Counted from the stretch's first letter, positions 1 to 7,974 are shown. The stretch: DNA of 11,343 bases from JBFHER01 sp041584055 (GCA_041584055.1 JBFHER010000112.1:1-11343); one strand, 5' to 3'. A program made the numbers and translations. Notes: generated by a model from the sequence alone, not told the origin.

Positions 1-2182
1 GTCCTTTTTCAATGTAATCAAGGCCATCTCCCGAATGTTTATAAAAGTAGGGGAAAGTACCATCTCCGTGTTGCATATACTCCTGAGCCGATCCCCAGAA
101 TGATCCTCCCATATAACCACGAGATGACGATGTATAGGGATTTCCCTCAATTTTAGCAATTAATTGCTTTAACATTAAGCGGGTTTTCCAAAGATCCATT
201 AGTCGCACCTCCATGAACATTGTTTGCCAAATGCCGTATTCTGCTTTATGCGCTTCGTTAAGAATCATTTCCTGTTCAGCCAATGCCCGTTGTAGTTGCT
301 TTGCTAAAGCTTGTTTATCATCGTTTTTATCAAAAACTTCATAGGCATCACAAAGAATGGTCAGCATCTTACTGGAGTGCATATGAACCGCCACCTGATA
401 GGTAAAGTGAGCCTGATAAAAATTTTGTTTGGCCACTGGAATTTCTTTTGCCATTTTTAATGTCTTGTTCCAAAGCGGCGGAAAGAATTCATCGGTTTCA
501 GCCAAAGGCTCCCGTGCCTGTTCTAAACTCACATATCTTCTTTGTCGCTTCAGCTCTGCATCCATCTCTTTTAATGCTCGTCCACTTGAAACCACTCTGT
601 CAAGGTTTGAGATTAATCCCTGGGCTTGCGTTTGAAGCAGGTGCTCAGCACGGGCACCGTGCCAACGGCCCTGCACAGGCATATTATCGCGCATATAAGG
701 AATATCGTAATAATGTAGGCGTAGATCAGCAAGCTTATGCCCAACCTTTTCACCAAACTGTTTGCCATACCAGTCGGTAAGGTAATCTTTCATGGCTTCT
801 TCGGGGCTTTTGCTCAAAGCAGGTTCAGCATTCCATAAAAAATCACTGATGGCTTCAACCGACATAACTGCTGGTCGAATTCCACTCACATTGATGATGG
901 CGTATTTGGTTGCACCTCTTTCGACATAGCGGCGCAATTCGCTGTAAAAACGTGCAGGTGGAACGGCCTCTGTCGTTCTATTTTGGGTAAGCATCTGCAT
1001 CATCACGTGATAGTACAGGCCATCACCCGCATCCAAATCTGAGCCGTCTCCCTCATCGCGCATAAATCCACGACCATCATCGGAAAACATTTTACAAACG
1101 CCCTCGGGGACATCCAATAATCCGTCATTATAAAACCGGCCTTGCTCATTCCATAAAGCTGCAACAATAGGGGCATCAGGCTGGAATTCACGTATAATAT
1201 CGGTTTGGGTTTGCATGGCCTCCGCTATAACTTTCGCTCTCCCTTCATCTGTTTCAGGAGCCGCGGGATCACTGTTCCAGAAAGCGCCATCACTTTCACC
1301 ACGAAAACCAATGATCCAGGCCACTTCTTTATCAGCCTGAACTTTTACAGCTTTTGTCCATGCATCCACCAAAATGTCTTTGTGCGTCATATATGAAAAT
1401 GGGACCCCTTTCGGCCAATCCATCATATTTAAACCAACAGGAGTAACATGGTGATGCGTAATAACCACGCTACGGCGTTTACATAAGTCATAAACCGTTG
1501 CATCCGAATAAGGCGCTGACTCCGGAATAATCATATTTTGTTTGCATCGCAATAAGGTTTCAAGGATGCCGTCCATCCATTCCATGGAGATCACATTTCC
1601 GCCAAGGGGATCTCGGTGCATGCCATCATGTAGTTCCTCATCGTTGATAAACCAGCCACGGTATTCAAATGTGGGTTTTTGGGATATGATGTCGAAATCT
1701 CCTTTAATAGTAATTTCTGACTTCCTTTCCGGAACATTATCGGTAAAAATATACATTGGATCGATGCCTAATACCTCTTCGCTAAAGGTATAGATGGCAT
1801 AAATTGTACCGCGCGTATCGCTTCCAATGGCTGTTACAGCTCTGTTATTTTTAAGTTGAACCGTTGATAGGCGAAATTGCTCTTTTCCGTCAGGGACATC
1901 TGTATCCAAAAGGTGCTGGGTATTTTCTTCACTTCCAAATACAATCACAGGGCCATTCCAGGACGAAGAAGGTTTATCGTGATATATAACGGGTGGATAT
2001 CCAAACACTTTGTACCAATCTCTTTCTGCATCACGTATGGCCATTTGAATTGAGATATTGTCATAATCGGCTTCACTTATCACCCATGGCACATCACCAT
2101 TGATGGGAATTGAATTTTGAGCCCCTACATGTGCCACATACAATAATATACAAATTAGAAGTGTGTTAATCCTGTATTTCAT
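1..2182 (-). CDS. GH115-family glycoside hydrolase (alpha-glucuronidase-like), 3' end outside window
   Basis: Reading from the ATG at 2182 gives 727 codons without a stop to the left edge; full GH115 proteins are typically longer than this, so the C-terminus is missing. GH115 enzymes remove (4-O-methyl-)glucuronic acid from xylan or related glycans. Residues 1-21 look like a Sec signal peptide, with cleavage likely after the VGA at 19-21. Family landmarks seen: GSDTRGTIYAIY (120-131), the YRGWFINDE block (174-182), an ETLLRCKQNM helix (208-217), ITHHH (241-245), GFRGESDG (292-299), FSDDG (366-370), GLYYH (388-392) and INVSGIRP (430-437). Several depart from the usual family forms as I recall them: HHEPM becomes HHHVT, SDDN becomes SDDG, VGDLKP becomes VSGIRP. 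It is therefore a divergent member and its substrate may differ from xylan. It lies 191 bp downstream of the esterase gene, with a possible promoter in the gap. Family call is confident from motif order; activity is inferred. Confidence 0.85.
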   Translation of the reverse strand, partial: MKYRINTLLICILLYVAHVGAQNSIPINGDVPWVISEADYDNISIQMAIRDAERDWYKVFGYPPVIYHDKPSSSWNGPVIVFGSEENTQHLLDTDVPDGKEQFRLSTVQLKNNRAVTAIGSDTRGTIYAIYTFSEEVLGIDPMYIFTDNVPERKSEITIKGDFDIISQKPTFEYRGWFINDEELHDGMHRDPLGGNVISMEWMDGILETLLRCKQNMIIPESAPYSDATVYDLCKRRSVVITHHHVTPVGLNMMDWPKGVPFSYMTHKDILVDAWTKAVKVQADKEVAWIIGFRGESDGAFWNSDPAAPETDEGRAKVIAEAMQTQTDIIREFQPDAPIVAALWNEQGRFYNDGLLDVPEGVCKMFSDDGRGFMRDEGDGSDLDAGDGLYYHVMMQMLTQNRTTEAVPPARFYSELRRYVERGATKYAIINVSGIRPAVMSVEAISDFLWNAEPALSKSPEEAMKDYLTDWYGKQFGEKVGHKLADLRLHYYDIPYMRDNMPVQGRWHGARAEHLLQTQAQGLISNLDRVVSSGRALKEMDAELKRQRRYVSLEQAREPLAETDEFFPPLWNKTLKMAKEIPVAKQNFYQAHFTYQVAVHMHSSKMLTILCDAYEVFDKNDDKQALAKQLQRALAEQEMILNEAHKAEYGIWQTMFMEVRLMDLWKTRLMLKQLIAKIEGNPYTSSSRGYMGGSFWGSAQEYMQHGDGTFPYFYKHSGDGLDYIEKG

Positions 2183-2233
2183 CTTTCCCTGTTTTTATTC
2201 TTATTCCTTAAATTACTATTTATGGTAACAGAC

Positions 2234-2249
2234 CATTGTAAACACAATG
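2234..2249. repeat. Short dyad in the GH115 leader (6-bp arms, 4-nt spacer)
   Basis: CATTGT (2234-2239) and ACAATG (2244-2249) are perfect inverted arms separated by AAAC. The dyad lies 52-67 bp upstream of the GH115 start codon and downstream of the candidate -7 box, so it could be an operator half-site pair or a small leader hairpin. Arms this short also arise by chance in AT-rich DNA. The symmetry is seen directly; any role is inference. Confidence 0.25.
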
Positions 2250-2266
2250 TGCTGAAAACATAAAGT

Positions 2267-2274
2267 CAAATTTA
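2267..2274 (-). promoter_or_regulatory. Candidate Bacteroidetes -7 box upstream of GH115 gene
   Basis: On the minus strand this reads TAAATTTG, an exact fit to the Bacteroidetes -7 consensus TAnnTTTG. It would place a transcript start near 2260 and leave a leader of roughly 75-80 nt before the GH115 ATG. I see no TTTG -33 element at the expected distance upstream, so the match may be fortuitous, and GH115 could instead be read through from the esterase gene. The rest of the 2183-2373 gap holds two dyads and no ORF. Confidence 0.33.
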
Positions 2275-2296
2275 GGATATCATATTTTGCCCCGAT

Positions 2297-2353
2297 TGCT
2301 TTATTTTATGATAATGTTGCTCTATCAAAGACATGATACATTAAAATAAAGCA
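2297..2353. repeat. Inverted repeat (12-bp perfect arms) between esterase and GH115 genes
   Basis: TGCTTTATTTTA at 2297-2308 is the exact reverse complement of TAAAATAAAGCA at 2342-2353, with a 33-nt spacer. It starts 20 bp downstream of the TAA of the alpha/beta hydrolase gene. Arms are AT-rich and no T-run follows on either strand, so it does not look like a standard intrinsic terminator. It could be an mRNA 3'-end-stabilising or attenuating structure that separates expression of the two genes, or a binding site. The repeat is seen directly; its role is not established. Confidence 0.45.
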
Positions 2354-2373
2354 GATGCTGGTAAATCCAAACA

Positions 2374-4215
2374 TTATTGCCAATGCAGGCTTTTAAATAC
2401 AGGTGGATCACCCTTCCATGATCTGTAATTCGATGCATCAATGCTAAATACCAATACATCGTCCCAGGACGAAGGGGATTCCCCTTCCTTGTTTTTAAAC
2501 TCTTCTAAGGATAAAAAATGTGTTTGCGAATTTGCTCCTCCCGGCAAATCAACTTTCGCCGTAAAATTATCCATGGCCAATTTAATGTTGTTTGGCTCAT
2601 CCGATTGTACTTTCAATGCCATTTTTACATTTTTGTTTGGCGCCTTGTATTTCGAATTACGCAACTTATGTGTTTTACGTCCCCAATAATTTTGACTTTT
2701 GGTGTACCATTCTTTTTGCCAGTCTGCATCAAAATCTTCTATGACGGTTGTTGTTTTAGCCGTTGCTTTTACCCCTTCTTCCATAAGTTTACTTGCAGGT
2801 ATTTGTTCCATTAGAGAAGCAACATGAAATGTATTAACATTATAAGGATCACCAGAATAGCCCGGACCAGAAATCGGCTCTTCCAAAGCATATTTAACAA
2901 TGGCATATGCCCATAAGGGTTTACTGGTATTTAATAATGGTAAATCTGTTTCCCAATTCTTTCCGTTTTTCACAGGTTTTGCATAATGCCAGAATCTAAA
3001 CTTACGGTGATTCCTTTCTGTAATGTCAGGCGTATCAAAATATTGACCATCCTGTGTGTAAAACACATCGACTTCCAAAATCTTTTTTGAGTCATCCGGT
3101 TTTACCACAAAATGAGGAATTCCATTCCCTGTATTTAAGTCAAGTACGGTTTCTGGTGTTTTCGGGAATGAGAATGTCTCTTTTAAATGATGGTTAAACC
3201 ATAACATGCTTCCTACCTGATATTCACCATGGTCGTAATGGCTATGATGAGCAGATGACACAATGCGCCAATCACCTTTCACCTGATTTACTGCCCTTGG
3301 CAATTCACCTGAGTGGGCATTGAAATCGTTCACAGGGTTCATAAATATGATTGGACATTCTACTTCCTCTAAATAAGCTGAGTCTGATATGCATGCCATG
3401 ATCTTATCTCCCCCTTTATATGTATTACTGCTTAATCCGCCACAAGAAGGAGCTGCAGCTTTTATGCGGGAGTCCGTGGCTGTCAACACCGTAATTTGGC
3501 CTCCCATTGAATGGCCATAAATTCCAATTCTGTCCTTATCCACTTCCTTCTGATTTTCCAGAAAGGTAATGGCCCTACGGGCTCCCAGCGTCCACATAAA
3601 CCACATTGAATTCCTGGGAGAAACCACTGCGTCCAAAGTGCAGAATTTGGGTTCAGTATCCCATGAGTTGTTCCCTTCGTATCTGGATGGTGCATGGTAG
3701 GCATCAATCGCGCCCCAATCTGTTGTAACGCGATACAATGAATCTTCAACCATACCATCCAAAAATGCCTTAACATTTTCTCTTTCAGCAGAGTACTGCG
3801 ACGACCTAATTCTGCCTGCCCAGGCAAGAGAAATGGTAGCATAGCCATTTTTCGCATTGGATAAAATATGCCTGTAATCGGCTCGCTGTCCTCCCCCATG
3901 CACCTGAATAAGACCTGGAGCATTCTTTGCACCTTTTGGATAGCCATACACGGCTGCCATCATTGCTTTTTTTCCCTTAAAAACACCTACCCGGTAACGC
4001 AATACTTGTATAACCACACCGTCTTCTTCCCACGCTTTTAAGATTTCGACTTCAAGTGGTTCTTTCCGCGGGTCATAATCTTTCCACAGGGCGTCGTGAT
4101 TTTTCGGAACTTCTTCTTCGGAAGTGTAGGGGGTAAATGTATCTTTAGTTTTAGAACACTGAACAAACAGCACAAGTACAAATAAGATTAAAATATTTAT
4201 TTTAAGAGCCTTCAT
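2374..4215 (-). CDS. Alpha/beta hydrolase lipoprotein, acetylxylan esterase-like
   Basis: 613 residues with an ATG start at 4215. Residues 1-20 form a lipoprotein leader: MKALK, a hydrophobic stretch, then LFVQC with lipidated Cys20, so the protein is probably membrane-anchored. Residues about 80-345 show an alpha/beta hydrolase fold: an HGGG oxyanion-hole segment (106-109), the nucleophile elbow GHSMGG (234-239, Ser236), a likely acid Asp297 in NPVND, and a histidine-rich cluster SAHHSHYDHG (321-330) that supplies the catalytic His. This resembles dienelactone hydrolase/acetylxylan-esterase-type proteins of Bacteroidota and Planctomycetes. Residues about 350-613 form an extra region I cannot assign, probably partly beta-sandwich. 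It starts 54 bp after the PhoD-like gene, consistent with an operon. Next to GH115, removal of O-acetyl or other ester groups from an acidic glycan is the likely role. Peptidase activity of the prolyl oligopeptidase type cannot be excluded. No defect seen. Confidence 0.78.
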   Translation of the reverse strand: MKALKINILILFVLVLFVQCSKTKDTFTPYTSEEEVPKNHDALWKDYDPRKEPLEVEILKAWEEDGVVIQVLRYRVGVFKGKKAMMAAVYGYPKGAKNAPGLIQVHGGGQRADYRHILSNAKNGYATISLAWAGRIRSSQYSAERENVKAFLDGMVEDSLYRVTTDWGAIDAYHAPSRYEGNNSWDTEPKFCTLDAVVSPRNSMWFMWTLGARRAITFLENQKEVDKDRIGIYGHSMGGQITVLTATDSRIKAAAPSCGGLSSNTYKGGDKIMACISDSAYLEEVECPIIFMNPVNDFNAHSGELPRAVNQVKGDWRIVSSAHHSHYDHGEYQVGSMLWFNHHLKETFSFPKTPETVLDLNTGNGIPHFVVKPDDSKKILEVDVFYTQDGQYFDTPDITERNHRKFRFWHYAKPVKNGKNWETDLPLLNTSKPLWAYAIVKYALEEPISGPGYSGDPYNVNTFHVASLMEQIPASKLMEEGVKATAKTTTVIEDFDADWQKEWYTKSQNYWGRKTHKLRNSKYKAPNKNVKMALKVQSDEPNNIKLAMDNFTAKVDLPGGANSQTHFLSLEEFKNKEGESPSSWDDVLVFSIDASNYRSWKGDPPVFKSLHWQ

Positions 4216-4269
4216 AATTCAATCATTTGGTAATTCATTTATAAATCCATCTTATGCTTTCTCAAAAGC

Positions 4270-5775
4270 CTATCTTCGGTAACGATTTGGCATTAACTGA
4301 CTTTTCTTGAGTTTTATTTCATAAATAATGTTGCCGTCATCGTCTATCAAATTGAACTCAACAGCGGGATCTTTTTCATCGGGTATAAAGGTGAATTCGC
4401 CAAAAGCAAACCGCGAGTCAATGCCGAATAATTGAGTATCCCAATTATCGCTCGTTGCAGGTGGGCCAGAACGTGCCCCCAGGGATGCTGCTTCAAACTC
4501 ATAAAATGAAAAACCATTTGATCGTGGAATCTTAAATCCTCTTGCCCCATGGCGGTCGCCGGAAATAAACAAAGTGGCTCCTATATCATTGTCCTCAATA
4601 AACTTAAAAATATCTTCCCTCCCTTCCGGATCAAACGATCCCCACGAATCTTTTCCTTCGGAAACAAAATCGCTCCACATACTTCCACAGGAAACAATGA
4701 TGAAATCACCTTTGCATTCCAACAATGTTTTTTTCAGCCATTCCATTTGCTCCTTCTCAAGGAATGAGCCTTTTTCGTTTTTTCGAAAGTACCGGTTATC
4801 TGTCATTATCACATCAAAAGGTCCAATTGAGGTATGTGTAAATACACCTTCGCCCTCATCACCAAAACCATAATACGGGTTGTTCCAGGAATCCCTGAAA
4901 ACCTCCCATACATTTTTTTTATCCTGATACGTGTAACCTTCTGGAATTCCGGCTTTATCGTTTTTAAAGTAGTCGTGATCGTCCCAGGTTGCATAAACAG
5001 GGACATTCGCAATGAAGTCGTTCCATCCGTGATTAAAACTCCTGAAAAAATAATCATCACGATGCAAGGCTGCATTGCCTTCCCTATCCTGAACGGAAAT
5101 ATCCCCGATAAAAAGGGCAGCATTGGGTTTGCGGTGCAACATTTGAGCCATTAATTTTTCATTTCCTAATCCCCAACGATGAAAGCATGAACCAAAAATA
5201 ATTCGGGTGGATTCTTTTTTATTTTCATTTTGTAACGGGGACGTTTTGAAGGTCGTTTTCCCAGGTTTAACAATGGGATTTCCATTGACTAAAACTGAAT
5301 AGCTGTAGCTTGTTTCAGGCCTTAAATCCGTCACCTTAACAACGGCACTGAGATCGGTTTCTTTGGAAGTCATTACAGGGCCAAATCGTTTTATTTTTTT
5401 ACCATCTAATACCTCCACAGTAACACTTGCCGGGCTCAAGGTCCTTACCCAAACACGGATCCCATCCGGCCTGACATCTCCGAGCATGGGTCCATCGATG
5501 CATTTGCGCCCAGCAGCTTGTGATAATCGTTGAAATTTTTCATCTTCCGATAGATTGAAAAAGGTCAACTGTTCTCCTCCATTAAAAAAAGAATTCACAT
5601 ACTGAACCAATTCGAGTTCTTTCGATGTATTATTGCCCCAATATTTAAGCAACTCATGGTTCGACAAATGCTTTTGAACCGGGTGACCTTTGCTTCCAAA
5701 CGCATCCTGGGGAAGCACCTTTACTGGCAATATTGTCAGTGCGATTAAAAAAAGAATTAGCTGAAGTCTATTCAC
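4270..5775 (-). CDS. Exported PhoD-type metallophosphoesterase (stand-alone paralogue)
   Basis: 501 residues from a GTG start at 5775; the frame upstream of it meets a stop (TAA, 5800-5802) with no in-frame ATG, and the next internal Met is at residue 97, so GTG is the only start giving a leader. Residues 1-24 are a Sec-type signal. Residues about 93-178 match the PhoD N-terminal fibronectin-like domain. The catalytic domain follows with the PhoD metal-site series: GSC (195-197; Cys is a metal ligand in PhoD), IGDIS with Asp225, WDDHD (264-268) replacing the GNHD of other calcineurin-like enzymes, and SGDRHGARG (405-413). PhoD enzymes hydrolyse phosphomono- or diesters; the true substrate here is unknown. 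It begins 33 bp after the fusion gene and is clearly paralogous to that gene's first ~495 residues, sharing ISGDRHGARGF and YEFEAASLG. It lacks the C-terminal esterase. Probably co-transcribed with its neighbours. Confidence 0.86.
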   Translation of the reverse strand: MNRLQLILFLIALTILPVKVLPQDAFGSKGHPVQKHLSNHELLKYWGNNTSKELELVQYVNSFFNGGEQLTFFNLSEDEKFQRLSQAAGRKCIDGPMLGDVRPDGIRVWVRTLSPASVTVEVLDGKKIKRFGPVMTSKETDLSAVVKVTDLRPETSYSYSVLVNGNPIVKPGKTTFKTSPLQNENKKESTRIIFGSCFHRWGLGNEKLMAQMLHRKPNAALFIGDISVQDREGNAALHRDDYFFRSFNHGWNDFIANVPVYATWDDHDYFKNDKAGIPEGYTYQDKKNVWEVFRDSWNNPYYGFGDEGEGVFTHTSIGPFDVIMTDNRYFRKNEKGSFLEKEQMEWLKKTLLECKGDFIIVSCGSMWSDFVSEGKDSWGSFDPEGREDIFKFIEDNDIGATLFISGDRHGARGFKIPRSNGFSFYEFEAASLGARSGPPATSDNWDTQLFGIDSRFAFGEFTFIPDEKDPAVEFNLIDDDGNIIYEIKLKKSQLMPNRYRR

Positions 5776-5808
5776 TTTTAAATTGATTAATATGTTACAT
5801 TAAAATAG

Positions 5809-7974
5809 TTACAGACTGTAAGTATTATGAATCTTTATTAATTGAATTGCTTTTTCAGCAAAACGTGAACCCATGATAACATATCCTTCTGCTGACATGT
5901 GCAAATCATTTTTTATGACCTGGCCTCTTCTATTCAATCCATCGTTTAGATCATCCGTATCGATCCAATCGAACCGATTATTAGATTTTGCGACTTTCAC
6001 TTGTATGTCTCTGATCTGCGTCCAATGTGGATATTTTTCATTTGACATATCAAAATCGCTGATGCGACCAATGACGAAGTTTAAGTCCTTTCGTCCCAAA
6101 TCATTACTTAACTGTTTATATAAACCTGACAAGCTTCGTTCATATACCGCAGCATGCGCTTCTTTAGCATCACGCTCCCCTTGCATCCAAACGAAAGTAA
6201 CAGTTGCGATTTGTTCATCCTGAGTCGCTGCTTTAACTTTTGTCATCAGAGAGTCATACAAATCTGGCTGTGCTTTGGGATCGTCCCCTTCCAGCGGTTT
6301 CCAGTCCCTGTACCAGCGTCGGATGGGTTTACCGCCTGATGCATCTTTCACAACAATGATGTTGTTTGCCCCAAATTTTGACGTAATGGCAGGTGTAAAT
6401 GATTCTTCAGGATTTAATCCAACCATATTGGATTGTCCGGAGAGGATAAACAAATGTTTTCCTTCCTGTTTAGGGGCAGATTCAGCCGGCATTAATTGCT
6501 TATAGTGAATAAGATGCTCTTCTAATATTTTACCATGCTGATCAATCAGGCGAAAGGTAACAATGGGCTCTTCCGAACTGGTATCGAAGGTAAACTCCCC
6601 AAACGCGATAACATCAGTTCCGTGGTAACCAAAAAGCTGCTGACTGCGGTCTTCGGCCATTGCAGGAGGTCCGGGTACGCCGCCCAGAGAGGCAGCTTCA
6701 AACTCATAAAAACGATGACCTGATGGCCGAGGAATAGTAAAGCCACGTGCACCGTGACGATCGCCACTAATGAGTAAAACACCGCCAATTTTTTCTGCTT
6801 CGATGAGCTGATAGATCTCTTCACGGCCAAGGGTATCCCAGGTTCCCCAGGAATCTTTGCCAGGCGTTATGTAATCGCTCCACATGGTTCCACTGCTAAT
6901 TATTTTAAACGGTGCAGTTGAGGATTTTAGCGTTTCCAGCAACCACTTTTGCTGCTTTTCACCAAGGTATGAACCATACTGCCCTTTTTTGTCATTTTCC
7001 CGGCACGATCTGGTATCGAGCATAATTAATTCCACAGGACCGATTCTGGTGTTAAAATTAATCCCTTCCCCGGCATTTTGGGGATTGTTCCAGTTTTCAT
7101 GCCACACTTCTCTGATTGCCTCACGATCTGCCTCCGTATATTTTCCGTAAATTCCGCCGCGGTCGTTGTTATAGTAATCATGATCGTCCCAGGATGCATA
7201 TAAAGGAGCATTTGCTGCCAGTTGCTGCCAGGGTGTCGACATATCCCGAAGCAGGTAATCCGAGCGGTGGAAATTCGACTTATTCACTCTGTCGTCCACG
7301 GCAATATCTCCTAACAACATCATGGCCTGTGGTTCACGCTTTAGTATTTGCTGTATCAGGTTCGGATTGTGCAATCCAATTTTATGAAAACATGAGCCAA
7401 AGGCCACTCTAAAAACCGTTTTATCGTTGACTTTAGGGGCTGTAACAAACCCGCCTTCTGCAATCTTCCGATGCTTCATGAACACCTCATATGCATATTT
7501 GGTGTTGGACTCAAGATCGTTGAGCACAATCCTTTGTTCTGCGCCCGCCTGCACCTTTGACAATGAGAATTTCTTTACTTTTTTGTTATCAGTCCTCGTT
7601 ACCTGAATCTTTATTTTATCACTGGTGGCAGGCCGTAACCACAAAGTGACACTATTCTCAGTTAAGTTTCCAAGCAAAGGCCCCCCAATCAAAGTCATTT
7701 TATTTTTCTTTGCGGCACTGAGGATGGCCTCATCAGTAAAACGCGCCTCTGCATTCTCAGCCAGATGCAAACGCGCCTCAGAATAAAAGTCGATGACCCA
7801 CTTTGGAGGTGCTGTATAGCTTTTCAAAAGTTTCATATCGATTTCTTCATTGCCGATATGTGCTTCCCTTAGACTAACATCGTAATGAGGTGCCACATAG
7901 CTGGTATCAGCCGCAAAGCTTGCGCCAATTGTTAATAATGTGACCACCAATGAGCATAAAATCTTTTTAATCAT
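5809..7974 (-). CDS. PhoD-type metallophosphoesterase fused to SGNH/SASA (CE6-like) carbohydrate esterase
   Basis: 721 residues, ATG start at 7974. Residues 1-21 are a Sec signal peptide (KK, hydrophobic core, SFA). Residues about 96-180 are the PhoD N-terminal domain. The metallophosphoesterase domain (about 186-495) carries GSC (193-195), LGDIA with Asp223, WDDHD (262-266) and SGDRHGARG (403-411). After a short linker (about 496-506) comes a second complete enzyme domain of the SGNH superfamily: GQSNM (513-517, Ser515 nucleophile), GGKPIRRWY (547-555), WMQGERD (596-602) and DLH (690-692, Asp690/His692). These are the blocks of the SASA / CE6 acetylxylan esterase group, which removes O-acetyl groups from glycans. 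Both active sites look intact. The gene lies behind a stem-loop that probably ends the preceding transcript, and 33 bp before its PhoD paralogue, so it is the likely first gene of the unit. Domain calls are firm; substrates are inferred. Confidence 0.87.
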   Translation of the reverse strand: MIKKILCSLVVTLLTIGASFAADTSYVAPHYDVSLREAHIGNEEIDMKLLKSYTAPPKWVIDFYSEARLHLAENAEARFTDEAILSAAKKNKMTLIGGPLLGNLTENSVTLWLRPATSDKIKIQVTRTDNKKVKKFSLSKVQAGAEQRIVLNDLESNTKYAYEVFMKHRKIAEGGFVTAPKVNDKTVFRVAFGSCFHKIGLHNPNLIQQILKREPQAMMLLGDIAVDDRVNKSNFHRSDYLLRDMSTPWQQLAANAPLYASWDDHDYYNNDRGGIYGKYTEADREAIREVWHENWNNPQNAGEGINFNTRIGPVELIMLDTRSCRENDKKGQYGSYLGEKQQKWLLETLKSSTAPFKIISSGTMWSDYITPGKDSWGTWDTLGREEIYQLIEAEKIGGVLLISGDRHGARGFTIPRPSGHRFYEFEAASLGGVPGPPAMAEDRSQQLFGYHGTDVIAFGEFTFDTSSEEPIVTFRLIDQHGKILEEHLIHYKQLMPAESAPKQEGKHLFILSGQSNMVGLNPEESFTPAITSKFGANNIIVVKDASGGKPIRRWYRDWKPLEGDDPKAQPDLYDSLMTKVKAATQDEQIATVTFVWMQGERDAKEAHAAVYERSLSGLYKQLSNDLGRKDLNFVIGRISDFDMSNEKYPHWTQIRDIQVKVAKSNNRFDWIDTDDLNDGLNRRGQVIKNDLHMSAEGYVIMGSRFAEKAIQLIKIHNTYSL

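Noticed and set aside
448..780. Plus-strand ORF of 110 codons
   Set aside because: It lies antisense inside the GH115 frame, which is continuous for 727 codons with recognisable family motifs. Its product has no recognisable features.
2297..2353. Inverted repeat as an intrinsic terminator
   Set aside because: The stem is AT-only apart from its ends, the loop is 33 nt, and no T-run follows on either strand. I kept it only as a repeat of unknown role.
3483..3947. Minus-strand ORF of 154 codons
   Set aside because: It is a frame-shifted shadow inside the alpha/beta hydrolase gene, overlapping the region that encodes the catalytic motifs in the real frame.
4834..5154. Plus-strand ORF of 106 codons (and others at 4574-4873 and 7116-7412)
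   Set aside because: These are antisense to PhoD domains whose motifs are intact in the minus frame. They have odd composition and no leader or domain.
4270..7974. Tandem PhoD genes as an assembly duplication artefact
   Set aside because: The copies differ at many positions, have different signal peptides and start codons (GTG versus ATG), and only one has the esterase domain. This is true paralogy.
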